Of a DNA stretch of 64,000 nt, positions 55,616-64,000 are shown one piece after another; the first letter of the stretch is position 1; every line of letters begins with the position of its first letter. Source of the DNA: JAWPMT01 sp965601475 (GTDB lineage: Bacteria; Bacteroidota; Bacteroidia; Cytophagales; Cyclobacteriaceae); NCBI GenBank assembly GCA_965601475.1, contig OZ271832.1, positions 4,216,001 to 4,280,000 on the forward strand, given 5' to 3'. The notes under the pieces are model-generated. The model made no database searches. It was not told the origin of the DNA and worked only from the letters and a program-made list of their open reading frames with translations. The position numbers and the translations under genes were made by a program.

Positions 55616-56362
55616 ATGAAAAAGCTTAAAGCCATCACACTATGCTTAGTTGCAGCATTTTGTGCAACAGCACAAGATGTAGATGAGATCATCAATACCT
55701 ACTTTGAAAATACAGGGGGTTATGAAGCCTGGGGGGAACTCAAGGGCTTGAAAATGACAGCAAAACTGCAGCAGGGAGGTTTGGAATTTCCCCTGGAGGT
55801 CGTGCAGTTGGCGGATGGTCGTCAATATTCACAATTTGAAGTTCAAGGCAATTCATTCAAACAGGGCGTTTTTGATGGTGAGACCGTCTGGAATGTGAAT
55901 TTCCAATCTCTAAAGGCCGAAGAGGCTGATGCCGAGACCATCGCCAACACGAAACTGGATGCCAACGATTTTCCTGATTCCTTCTACAACTACAAGGACA
56001 AAGGCTATACTGCCGAGTTATTGGGAGAGGAAACCTTTGAAGGTGCACAGGTCTTCAAAATTGCATTGACCAAAGAGAAGAAAATGGTTGACGGTGCTGA
56101 AGTTGATGACATCACCTACTACTATTTCGATGTCGATGCCATGGTGCCAATCGCTGCAGAAACAGAAATCAAACAAGGTCCTTCTAAAGGAGCTGTTTCC
56201 ATCACGAAAATGAGTGACTACCAGGAAGTAGATGGCTTTTACTTCCCATTTTCCATTACCCAGGGTGTGAAAGGTGCTCCTCAGGAGCAGCCAATTGCCA
56301 TTCAAACCATCGAAATCAACCCTGAAGTGGATGATGCCGCTTTCAAAATGCCGGCAGAGTAA
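55616..56362 (+). CDS. LolA/LolB-fold periplasmic protein
   Basis: This 248-residue protein has a clean signal peptide (MKKLKAITLCLVAAFCATAQ). Its pattern is that of outer-membrane-lipoprotein-sorting-like proteins of Bacteroidota: DEIINTYFENTGGYEAWGELKGLKMTAKL near the start, then an incomplete beta barrel with FDGETVWNVNF, FKIALTKE, YYFDVDAMVPIAAETEI and the late DYQEVDGFYFPFSI strand. The fold binds lipid-like ligands, but a true LolA role is not shown because LolA itself is shorter. The propeller protein gene starts 12 bases after its stop, so the two are an operon. Confidence 0.82.
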   Translation: MKKLKAITLCLVAAFCATAQDVDEIINTYFENTGGYEAWGELKGLKMTAKLQQGGLEFPLEVVQLADGRQYSQFEVQGNSFKQGVFDGETVWNVNFQSLKAEEADAETIANTKLDANDFPDSFYNYKDKGYTAELLGEETFEGAQVFKIALTKEKKMVDGAEVDDITYYYFDVDAMVPIAAETEIKQGPSKGAVSITKMSDYQEVDGFYFPFSITQGVKGAPQEQPIAIQTIEINPEVDDAAFKMPAE

Positions 56363-56374
56363 TTCCATACTAAC

Positions 56375-59300
56375 ATGAGGAAAATATTATTCTTTTTCGC
56401 CTTGGTGAGCACGGGGATGCTTGCCAAGGCGCAGGAGATTGTTCTCACAGGGGAACAGTTGTTCGGGAATCTGAAAGCTCGACAGATCGGACCTGCTTTG
56501 ATGAGTGGCCGTATCATCGATATTGAGTCACATCCAACCAACGATCGCATTTTGTATGTCGGTGCTGCCGGCGGTGGCGTGTGGAAATCCAGCAATGGGG
56601 GTATCACCTTCAATCCTATTTTCGATGAATATGCCCAATCTATTGGCAACATCGCTGTAGACCCTAATGATCCGGATAATACCATTTGGGTAGGTACCGG
56701 GGAAATCTGGACCAGAAATAGTGTCTCTATTGGAGATGGACTATATAAGACCACCGATGGGGGATCCAACTGGAAAAAAATAGGTTTTGACAAGTCTGAG
56801 CGTATTGCCAGCATAGAGATACACCCTGAAAACTCTGACGTGGTTTATGTCGGGGTCTTAGGTGCCCTGTGGGGAGATAGCGAAGAGCGTGGTGTATATA
56901 AGACTACCGATGGCGGTGAGACCTGGGAAAAAATCTTGTATTTCAACCAGCGTACAGGCTGCGCGGATCTTGTCATGGACCCAGCGAATCCTGATGTATT
57001 GTATGCATCCATGTGGGATTTTCGACGCAAGGCCTGGGGTTTTGAGTCAGGTGGGGCGAACAGCGCACTCTACAAATCCACCGATGGTGGAGCAAACTGG
57101 ACCAAGATCCACAATGGTTTCCCTTCAGGTGACCTGGGCCGGATCGCCATTGCAGTAGCTCCGTCTGAGTCCAACATCCTTTACTCCGTGATCGAAACAG
57201 AGCAAGACGATAAGAAAGGCCTTTGGAAATCAGATAATGGAGGCGAAAGCTGGACCCACCTCAACAATGACTTTGGGTTGGTAGTACGTCCTTTCTACTT
57301 CTCACGTATCGTAGTTGATCCTCGAGATCCGAATGTGGTTGTGAAAGCAGGCCTTTTTGGTTCAATCAGCCGTGATGGAGGTAAGACCTTCAAGAGCCTT
57401 GGCCCCATGCACCCGGACATACATGATATCCTTTTTGATATCAAAAACTCTGATCGTATGTACGTCGCTACGGATGGTGGTTTCTACCGCAGCTATGACG
57501 GTGGAGTCACCTTAGAGATCAACAGTACGCTGCCACTATCTCAGTTTTACCACATCAGCGTAGACAACGACGAGCCCTACAACATTTACGGAGGTCTGCA
57601 AGACAATGGTTCCTGGTACGGGCCTTCCCGTGCAACAGGTGGTGTACAGGGAAGACACTGGGAGAGCATCGGATTTGGTGATGGTTTCCGGGTACTGCGT
57701 CACCCTACCAAGAAGATCATCTACTCCGAAATGCAAGGCGCTCAGAATGTCTGGCGCTACGATGTGGAGCGAAAGCAGTCCAAGACCATTCAACCGCTAC
57801 CGGTACAGGGTGATCCTAAACTGCGATTCAACTGGAATGCACCTATGGCCATTTCTGAGCATCAGCCCGATCGCTTCTACATGGGCAGCCAGTTTCTTCA
57901 CAAGTCTGAGGATATGGGAAATACCTGGGAGAAGATATCCGGGGATCTTACCACCAATGACGAAAGCAAGCAACAGCAGGAAGCATCAGGTGGGCTTTCA
58001 GTGGATAACTCTGGCGCGGAGAACCATTGTACCATCTTCACCATTGCCGAATCCCCAATCGATGAGAAAGTCATCTGGGTAGGTACCGATGATGGTAACG
58101 TACAGGTGACGCAGGATGGAGGTGCTACCTGGTCCAATGTCACTGCCAATTTGCAGGGCTTGCCAGCGAATACGTGGGTGTATGAAATTGAGGCCAGCAG
58201 CCACGACCTGGGTACAGCGTATGCTGTGTTTGATGGCCATACGCAAAACGATATGAACCCGTACGTTTATAAGACTTCGGATTATGGCCAGACATGGACA
58301 TCACTTGCCACAGAGGACATTGTCGGATTTACGCGTACGATCCAGGAAGACTACGTCAATCCCAACTTGCTTTTCCTGGGCACGGAGTTTGGCTTGTTCA
58401 TCACCATTGATGGCGGTAGCAACTGGAGTAGGTTTACCAACAACATGCCTGCGACGGCGATTCATCAGCTTGCCTTGCAGAAGAAAACTGCCGACCTCGT
58501 CATGGGTACGCATGGAAGGGGTATTATCATCATTGATGACATCAGCCCTTTGCGACAGATTACACAGGAAGCATTGGCCAAGGATGTTCATTTCTTTGAG
58601 ACAGAGCCGGCAGTCATTTCGGAGCAAGGTGGATTCTCAAGTGCCAACTTCGGTACAGTGGAATTCATTGGTCCTAACCCTAACCGGGATGCCAAAATCA
58701 TTTACTACCTGAAGAAGCGCCATGTCTTTGGGAAGATGGGCATGGAAGTGCAGGATATGGATGGCAATACACTTGTAGAGCTTACACCTGGAAAGTCCAA
58801 GGGAATCAACGTGGTCACGTGGAACAACCTGATCAAGCAGCCCAAGATGGCAAAAGGGAAGTCTTTCACTTTCGGAGGCTTTACTTCTCCTCGTGTGCCA
58901 GCCGGAAAGTACAAAGTCGTAATGACCAAGGGCAGGGACACTTATGAGACGGAGATAGAATTGATCAATGATCCCAATTCGCCGTTGACGGATGCGGAAA
59001 GAGAAGCATTGCATCAGACTACGATGAAGCTCTATGACATGTCTCAGGAGTTGGCCTACCTGGTGTACCAGATTGATGAGTACACCGCCAGCGCACAGAC
59101 CTTGGGGGACCAGGATCCCAAGGCTAAGAAAACGGTGGATCCGGTCATCAACGACCTCAACGAGCTGAAGGAAACGCTTGTGGTGACTGAGGGAGATAAT
59201 TATGTGGATTCAAGAGAACCACAGTTGAGAGGTAAGATTGCAGATTTGTACAGCAAGATTGCAGCAAGCTTCAATACCCCTTCATCCAGTGAGTTGGACA

Positions 59301-59452
59301 ACCTCAAACTATTGGAAGATCGCTATAACGAAGCGCAAAAGCAGTTTGAAGAAATCAAACTCAAGCGAGTACTCAAAATGGAGAAGTACCTGGAGAAATC
59401 CGGTTCCGAACCCATCGAGATCAAGACGTATGAAGCTTTCATAGAAGACTGA
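56375..59452 (+). CDS. Secreted Vps10/sortilin-type BNR beta-propeller protein
   Basis: The ATG starts a signal peptide (MRKILFFFALVSTGMLAKAQ); the product is 1025 residues. The main part is a large propeller with many Asp-box/BNR motifs of the form S/T-x-D-G-G-x-x-W (TTDGGSNWKKIG, KSTDGGANWTKI, TQDGGATWSNV). The region after ~residue 720 is beta-rich, followed by helices (EIKLKRVLKMEKYLEK). Such proteins are often annotated as glycosyl hydrolase or sialidase-like, but I see no catalytic evidence. No T9SS tail is present, so it is probably periplasmic or outer-membrane-associated. It is a paralogue of the convergent 1091-residue gene beyond the terminator. Confidence 0.86.
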   Translation: MRKILFFFALVSTGMLAKAQEIVLTGEQLFGNLKARQIGPALMSGRIIDIESHPTNDRILYVGAAGGGVWKSSNGGITFNPIFDEYAQSIGNIAVDPNDPDNTIWVGTGEIWTRNSVSIGDGLYKTTDGGSNWKKIGFDKSERIASIEIHPENSDVVYVGVLGALWGDSEERGVYKTTDGGETWEKILYFNQRTGCADLVMDPANPDVLYASMWDFRRKAWGFESGGANSALYKSTDGGANWTKIHNGFPSGDLGRIAIAVAPSESNILYSVIETEQDDKKGLWKSDNGGESWTHLNNDFGLVVRPFYFSRIVVDPRDPNVVVKAGLFGSISRDGGKTFKSLGPMHPDIHDILFDIKNSDRMYVATDGGFYRSYDGGVTLEINSTLPLSQFYHISVDNDEPYNIYGGLQDNGSWYGPSRATGGVQGRHWESIGFGDGFRVLRHPTKKIIYSEMQGAQNVWRYDVERKQSKTIQPLPVQGDPKLRFNWNAPMAISEHQPDRFYMGSQFLHKSEDMGNTWEKISGDLTTNDESKQQQEASGGLSVDNSGAENHCTIFTIAESPIDEKVIWVGTDDGNVQVTQDGGATWSNVTANLQGLPANTWVYEIEASSHDLGTAYAVFDGHTQNDMNPYVYKTSDYGQTWTSLATEDIVGFTRTIQEDYVNPNLLFLGTEFGLFITIDGGSNWSRFTNNMPATAIHQLALQKKTADLVMGTHGRGIIIIDDISPLRQITQEALAKDVHFFETEPAVISEQGGFSSANFGTVEFIGPNPNRDAKIIYYLKKRHVFGKMGMEVQDMDGNTLVELTPGKSKGINVVTWNNLIKQPKMAKGKSFTFGGFTSPRVPAGKYKVVMTKGRDTYETEIELINDPNSPLTDAEREALHQTTMKLYDMSQELAYLVYQIDEYTASAQTLGDQDPKAKKTVDPVINDLNELKETLVVTEGDNYVDSREPQLRGKIADLYSKIAASFNTPSSSELDNLKLLEDRYNEAQKQFEEIKLKRVLKMEKYLEKSGSEPIEIKTYEAFIED

Positions 59453-59470
59453 TCGATCAACATAAGCATT

Positions 59471-59500
59471 AAAAAAGGGGCTCTCGAGGCCCCTTTTTTT
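59471..59500. terminator. Bidirectional Rho-independent terminator
   Basis: AAAAAAGGGGC pairs with GCCCCTTTTTT around a 7-base loop (TCTCGAG). The stem is GC-rich and flanked by an A tract on one side and a T tract on the other, so it works on both strands. It lies 18 bases after the upstream propeller gene and 21 bases before the 3' end of its convergent paralogue, and it serves both. Confidence 0.93.
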
Positions 59501-59521
59501 GTAATCAATGTTTTCTTCCTT

Positions 59522-62500
59522 CTACTCCCATTCCACGTAAGGAGCTCCGGCGGCTTTTAGCTTGACCGCCAACGCGTCCATGCTGGTTTGTGCCGCTTTC
59601 AGTTTTGTGTCCACGGCATTGAGTTGATTGCTCACAATCTCCAGCAACTCGCGATGTGTGGAGGTTGGACCATAAGTTGATCGCGTAATTCCTCTGTTGA
59701 TGGCAAACAGTCGGCTACCAATGGTGGTGTTGGTCTTCTCACCAATTTCCCGCTTTGTAGCCAATCCATTGACTTCGGTGTCCAAATCCAGCAATGTCTG
59801 TCGCAGGTCGCTCAGTTCTTTGTCCAGTGATCCTGGTTGTGATGAGGATCTGGCAAGTGCTTTGTTCATGGCGTTGATACGCTTCATAGCATTGCTCAAT
59901 TGCAGGTTAACACGAGATGTTTCACGTGTGGCATTTTCGTATGCTCTCCAGAAATTCGCTACTTCCTGGTGACTGGCTCCTGTCAAAGCACCTTCCCGAA
60001 GTGGCACTACTTCCACATTCACAGGTTCCGAAATGGCCGATACTTCACCGTCGATTTGCTTGAAGAGCTGCGCAGTATATGTTCCAGGCGCTACCATCAG
60101 ACCCTCGGGCTGGTCGTTGGGGTTATTACTTCGAGCCTGTAGTCGGAGGGCGTCTGGCGCTGGATACTTGAGGTCCCAGCTTACGCGGTTCATGCCTTTG
60201 CTTGTGGAGGCCTCGACACGCCGAATCGCATTGCCTGATGCATCGGAAATGGCAAGCCAAACTTTGGGCGCATCTGCTCTTTTCTCAGCTTCTACCGCAT
60301 CCCAGCCGGGGAAAGTAGCACGACCACTCTCTTTTTCCATCCCTTGTCGCATTTTGGCCTTGCTTTCATAGCCATCTTTGAGATAATAGGTGAAGGTGGC
60401 TCCGAATTCGGGATTTGGGGCTACGAAATGTGAAGCACCCATAGTTCCTTTCTCATTGTCAAAATTCAAATGTGATCGTGGAATGTACCACCAGGCTTTA
60501 CGAGCACTGAACAAAGCTGCCTCCTGGTTGAGGACCTCAGGAGTGACTTCACGCATCCAACTGTAATCGTCTAGTACGAAAAAGCTTCTACCGAATGAGG
60601 CCCCTACGAGGTCGTTTTCACGTTTTTGTATGGCCAAATCCCGGAAGGAAATAGTAGGTACACCCCCCTCAAGCTCCGTCCACTGCCGGCCGGCGTCCAA
60701 CGTGAAGTAGATACCCCATTCTGATGCGAGAAACATCAATTCCGGCTTCACGTGATCCTGTACGATCCGCCAAAGCAATGTGCGGTCGGGGAGGTTGGAG
60801 CGCATGGACTGCCAGGTATTTCCACGATCAGTGCTTTTCATCAGGAACGGCCTGTAGTCTCCGTATTTGTGGTTATCGAGCACCACATATACGGTATTGG
60901 CGTCATGCAAGTCCGCTTTCACATCGTTCACAAAAGCCGTTGAGGGTACACCCGGCATGCTACCGACTTCGATTTTTCGCCAGCCTTGACCGCCGTTTTC
61001 AGTGACCTGTATGAGGCCGTCATCTGTTCCAATGTAGATAAGTCCTTCTTGCTGCGGAGACTCAGACACCGAAGTGATCGTGTTGTAGTTGGACATGGCA
61101 AGGAAGTCCCAGGGAGCATCCCAGCCTTGCTGACCGCCCATGATGGGGAGTTCGATTCTTTCCTGGTTGCGGGTGAGGTCTCCGGAAACGGCTGTCCAGG
61201 AGTCTCCCCGATTGTCTGAGCGCCAAAGTCGCTGTGACGCAAAATACAATCGTGTTGGAGCGTGAGGACTTACCAGAATGGGGGCGTCCCAATTGAATCT
61301 TTCGTAGTCTTCGTCCACGCCAGCTTGTGGCTGAATATCTACCACTTCACCAGTGATCATATCTACCCGCGATAGGTTGCCCTCCTGTCTTTCTGCGTAG
61401 AGAATGTCCGGGTTTCCGGGTTCGGTGGCAGGCTGGTGGCCATCCCAGTTGAGCACTACTTTCCAATCGGAGTTCTGGATGCCCTGTACATTGTCAGTTC
61501 TGGAGGGCCCACCCTCAGTACTATTGTCCTGGGTTCCGCCATAGATATTGTAAAAGGGCTCAGCGTCGTCCACGGCTAATTTGTAAAACTGCGTAATCGG
61601 CAGATTCTCCATGTAGCGCCAGTTTTCACCCTGATCAAAGCTTTCGTAAAGACCACCGTCAGAACCGATCATGATATAATTAGGGTCACTCTTCTTGAAC
61701 GCCAGCGCATGATCGTCGCCGTGTCTGTGCTCACGATTGAAAGGGGAGAATGTCTTTCCGCCGTCATAGGAAATCTCTGATGTATTGCTCATCATGTAAA
61801 GCCTGTCGAAATGATGCGGGGAGCTGTAGAGTTCTTGGTAGTAATGTGGGCCCGTACCACCGCCAACAGCATCGGACATCTTGGCCCAATTCTCTCCGCG
61901 ATCCATGGACTTGAAGACACCACCTGCCCTGCGGTTGAGTTCTATGGCTGCATATACGATATCAGGCTGCTGATAGGAAATCGCCAGTCCTATTTTGCCT
62001 TTGTTCCCCTCGGGTAAGCCATTTTTTAATTCTTTCCAGGTTTCACCGGCATCTTCACTACGGTAGAGTGCTGTTTTGGGTCCGCCACCCATATAGGCAG
62101 CTACAGTTCTGTGGTGCTGCCAGGTGGCGGCATATATGCGGTTGGCATTGCGAGGATCTGTGACCATGTCGGTGACACCTGTCCATTGTTCGTCACCAAG
62201 TGTTTTCTTCCACGACTTTCCTCCATCTGTGGACTTGTAAAACCCACGTTCACCGCCTGAGCTCCAGAGCGGACCTTGAACGGCGACGTAGAGTACATCA
62301 CTGTTGTCAGGATGGACGATGATCTTGGATATATGTTCGGAGGACTGGAGCCCCATATTGGTCCAGTTCTTACCCCCATCTTCGCTCTTGTAAATCCCGT
62401 CACCAAAACCTATGTGGCGGCCACCTACATTTTCTCCTGTACCGACCCATACCGTATTGGGATTGTTGGGGTCAACCGTGACACAACCGATGGAGTAGGA

Positions 62501-62797
62501 GGTTTGATCGTCGAAGATGGGTGTCCAGGTAATGCCCGCATTGCTCGTTTTCCAAACGCCACCCGAGCCCACAGCGACATACCAGATGCTCTCGTTTTGT
62601 GGGTTGATGGCAATGTCTGCAATCCGTCCCGACATAAAGGCCGGTCCGATGTTGCGCAGTTCTATGTTCTTGAAAGTCTCGGCGCTAAGGCCCGAATTGG
62701 CGGGGCTTGCAGTGCTGCCCCTTCTGCGCTGTGCTTCGCTGATGTTCATGATCAGTAGCAAGCAGCACAAGAGGGTGTACTTGATGGTATGCTTCAT
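59522..62797 (-). CDS. Secreted Vps10/sortilin-type BNR beta-propeller protein, second copy
   Basis: The ATG at 62797 (rather than the start at 62839) begins a signal peptide (MKHTIKYTLLCCLLLIMNISEAQ); the product is 1091 residues. It shares the propeller plan of the convergent gene, with matching N-terminal blocks (LRNIGPAFMSGRIADI against LKARQIGPALMSGRIIDI) and Asp-box motifs (KSEDGGKNWTNM, KSTDGGKSWKK). A helical region rich in Arg and Ser lies near the C-terminus, and the end is AAGAPYVEWE, without a T9SS tail. A catalytic function is not supported. The pair suggests an old duplication followed by inversion or rearrangement, with divergence across most of the length. Confidence 0.86.
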   Translation of the reverse strand: MKHTIKYTLLCCLLLIMNISEAQRRRGSTASPANSGLSAETFKNIELRNIGPAFMSGRIADIAINPQNESIWYVAVGSGGVWKTSNAGITWTPIFDDQTSYSIGCVTVDPNNPNTVWVGTGENVGGRHIGFGDGIYKSEDGGKNWTNMGLQSSEHISKIIVHPDNSDVLYVAVQGPLWSSGGERGFYKSTDGGKSWKKTLGDEQWTGVTDMVTDPRNANRIYAATWQHHRTVAAYMGGGPKTALYRSEDAGETWKELKNGLPEGNKGKIGLAISYQQPDIVYAAIELNRRAGGVFKSMDRGENWAKMSDAVGGGTGPHYYQELYSSPHHFDRLYMMSNTSEISYDGGKTFSPFNREHRHGDDHALAFKKSDPNYIMIGSDGGLYESFDQGENWRYMENLPITQFYKLAVDDAEPFYNIYGGTQDNSTEGGPSRTDNVQGIQNSDWKVVLNWDGHQPATEPGNPDILYAERQEGNLSRVDMITGEVVDIQPQAGVDEDYERFNWDAPILVSPHAPTRLYFASQRLWRSDNRGDSWTAVSGDLTRNQERIELPIMGGQQGWDAPWDFLAMSNYNTITSVSESPQQEGLIYIGTDDGLIQVTENGGQGWRKIEVGSMPGVPSTAFVNDVKADLHDANTVYVVLDNHKYGDYRPFLMKSTDRGNTWQSMRSNLPDRTLLWRIVQDHVKPELMFLASEWGIYFTLDAGRQWTELEGGVPTISFRDLAIQKRENDLVGASFGRSFFVLDDYSWMREVTPEVLNQEAALFSARKAWWYIPRSHLNFDNEKGTMGASHFVAPNPEFGATFTYYLKDGYESKAKMRQGMEKESGRATFPGWDAVEAEKRADAPKVWLAISDASGNAIRRVEASTSKGMNRVSWDLKYPAPDALRLQARSNNPNDQPEGLMVAPGTYTAQLFKQIDGEVSAISEPVNVEVVPLREGALTGASHQEVANFWRAYENATRETSRVNLQLSNAMKRINAMNKALARSSSQPGSLDKELSDLRQTLLDLDTEVNGLATKREIGEKTNTTIGSRLFAINRGITRSTYGPTSTHRELLEIVSNQLNAVDTKLKAAQTSMDALAVKLKAAGAPYVEWE

Positions 62798-63376
62798 GGT
62801 ATAGAAAGTTGATTTTATCAGGTGGAAGTTAGGGACCAACTATGAATTGGCAGTGCGATTTCTGTTGAGTGGTGACTCTTGTATTTGAGACCATTTTGAA
62901 TAGCTTATGAATGAGTTGTGGTCTCAATAGCACCTTCGAGGAATGCTTTTGGGGCTTCCATTCTTTCTTTTGGACCACAATCCTCAGCTTTCAAGCAAGT
63001 TGACTTGTCTATGTTATAGTTTGTCTTGTTTTTATCCTATTTCCAATGATCAATCAAGCCCTAGGCATGATCTTTTGAGTGTTTTGGCGAGTCTTTTCCA
63101 TGTTGATAGTGAGCTTTCTCTCATTTCTAAGTGTCTCGTTCAATTTCGGAGGTGTCAATCGAGCCCTGGGTTTTCTCTTCCGGTATGTCAAACTCGTCAG
63201 GTTGAGGTGTCAGGTCGATTTTGTTGTACAGTTAGCGGGTAATAATTGGGGTGTGCCTTTGATCTGGTTTGGCGCATTGCTCAGGACCACTCTTGACACA
63301 AAAAAAGAAGCTGACCCTTGCGAGCCAGCTTCTGACATCATTGCCCTCATGGGCTATCAGTAGACTATGAATAATA
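62798..63376. other. Intergenic stretch with no supported gene
   Basis: Beyond the terminator at 63300-63333, I see no gene here. The region is T-rich on the forward strand. Two overlapping small open frames (99 and 94 codons) have no recognisable features, and one runs through the terminator. TCAATCAAGCCCTAGG (63050-63065) resembles TCAATCGAGCCCTGGG (63155-63170) at 14 of 16 positions. No Bacteroidota-type promoter facing the propeller gene was found. Confidence 0.6.
63300..63333 (-). terminator. Rho-independent terminator of the terminal repeat protein gene
   Basis: On the reverse strand AGAAGCTG (63333-63326) and CAGCTTCT (63313-63306) form an 8-base stem around a 12-base loop, followed by a seven-base T tract (63306-63300, partly overlapping the stem end). 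It lies about 43 bases after the stop of the reverse-strand gene that runs off the window. Confidence 0.85.
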
Positions 63377-64000
63377 TTATTCTTCTATGCGATTGACTTC
63401 GATAGCATTGGACAACTCATAAACGTCACCCGTCAGGTCGTCTACATTATTGCCTTCAGCCAGTCCTGTCAGTCCCTCACCATAGGTGATGTACCACACC
63501 AGGCAAAGTCCGACTCCTGCTCCATCAAAGTCCGGGCCAGTGAACATACCGGGTAAACCCAGAATGTTGCCCATATCATCGGTAATGACCCAACTGCTTT
63601 GATCATTTACAGAGAAGCCACCCTCAACCATGATGCCATCCTCAGGAATGTTGTCAGCAACACCGTCTCCAACGGTGAAAGTGAATGGGCCTCCGCTTAA
63701 GGTAGGTGCATCCAGGCGATTTACATCGATGGGGTTAGACAAGGCAAAGACACCTTCCAAATTGGCAACATTACCACCTTGTTCAAGCCCGGTCAATCCG
63801 TTGTTGTAAGCGATGTGCCATACCTGGCAAATGCCGGATCCGGCAGCATCAAAATCCGGAGCCGTAAACATAGGTGGCAAACCCAAAATATTGCCGTCAA
63901 GATCAGTGACGACCCAGCCTGTGGCTTCCAAAGTAGCGCCGGGATTGTCTATGGAAATGCCGCCTTCAGGAATGTTGTCGGCTGTGCCATCCACAATGAA
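63377..64000 (-). CDS. Partial surface repeat protein, 5' end outside the window
   Basis: The frame stays open to the window edge, so only the C-terminal ~208 residues are visible. They form two copies of a ~95-residue repeat with the order DGTADNIPE.GI, a short beta strand, SSWVITDDMGNILGLPGMF, PDFDGAG.G.C.VW, Y..GLTGL and LSNAI.VNR. The same repeat occurs in long secreted proteins of marine Bacteroidota, often in many copies. Each copy has one Cys next to VW. The gene stops soon after the last repeat (EVNRIEE) with no T9SS tail visible, which is unusual for this class. Function unknown. Confidence 0.75.
   Translation of the reverse strand, partial: FIVDGTADNIPEGGISIDNPGATLEATGWVVTDLDGNILGLPPMFTAPDFDAAGSGICQVWHIAYNNGLTGLEQGGNVANLEGVFALSNPIDVNRLDAPTLSGGPFTFTVGDGVADNIPEDGIMVEGGFSVNDQSSWVITDDMGNILGLPGMFTGPDFDGAGVGLCLVWYITYGEGLTGLAEGNNVDDLTGDVYELSNAIEVNRIEE

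Noticed and set aside
56375..62797. Sialidase or glycosyl hydrolase function for the two propeller proteins
   Set aside because: Asp-box motifs are structural, and I could see no catalytic residues of a sialidase.
63079..63363. Possible small membrane protein of 94 residues in the final gap
   Set aside because: It has a GTG start, runs through the terminator hairpin, and shows no conserved feature.

Overview
The window looks like chromosomal DNA from a marine-type member of the Bacteroidota, most likely the Cytophagales. The evidence is several type IX secretion (T9SS) sorting tails, a PorE-like TPR/propeller/CRD/OmpA protein, a GSIII-type glutamine synthetase, DUF5106-thioredoxin and MORN-type proteins, a promoter of the TTG-N19-TAnnTTTG class, and a general lack of Shine-Dalgarno sequences. 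I saw no tRNA, rRNA, CRISPR array, transposase or phage gene. Genus-level placement is not possible from reading alone.

Positions 1-25313 hold two giant same-strand genes (the first cut by the window edge). They encode secreted surface proteins built from a macro-module repeated about every 2.2-2.3 kb: a GPGG-type start, a LamG-like domain, a second conserved domain and normally three Calx-beta domains. Each protein ends in a beta-rich stretch and a T9SS type A tail. The modules show signs of recent recombination (a ~213-base tract repeated with about five differences, and one module lacking exactly two Calx-beta domains).

Positions 25369-37789 carry housekeeping and envelope genes: rsmE; glnN with a tightly coupled unknown gene that has a nucleosidase-like C-terminal end; a reverse-strand OB-fold/YceI/membrane-protein operon; a TPR protein; an alpha/beta-hydrolase lipoprotein followed by a thioredoxin-like protein with a CGHC site; a MORN-repeat protein; and fabH, which is followed in frame, after a single stop codon, by an unknown gene with a TTG start.

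Positions 37842-45519 hold two PorE-like paralogues (one without its OmpA domain), an SRAP-family protein that has lost its catalytic Cys2, Glu and His, a YheT-type hydrolase, and a promoter-driven pdhC (E2)-hslV pair. Positions 45650-55502 hold a third T9SS cargo protein, a PagL-like outer-membrane protein, a class C beta-lactamase-like hydrolase overlapping a cation-diffusion facilitator, a Gfo/Idh/MocA oxidoreductase and a hybrid histidine kinase.

Positions 55616-64000 hold a LolA-like secreted protein followed by a Vps10/BNR-type propeller protein. A convergent paralogue of the latter lies across a shared bidirectional terminator. The window ends in a partial repeat protein with its own terminator. 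The common theme is the cell surface: T9SS cargo, a probable T9SS-linked PorE-like protein, outer-membrane and periplasmic proteins. The most unusual items are the giant modular adhesin-like pair, the inactive-looking SRAP protein, the glnN-coupled unknown, and the fabH/TTG-start arrangement.
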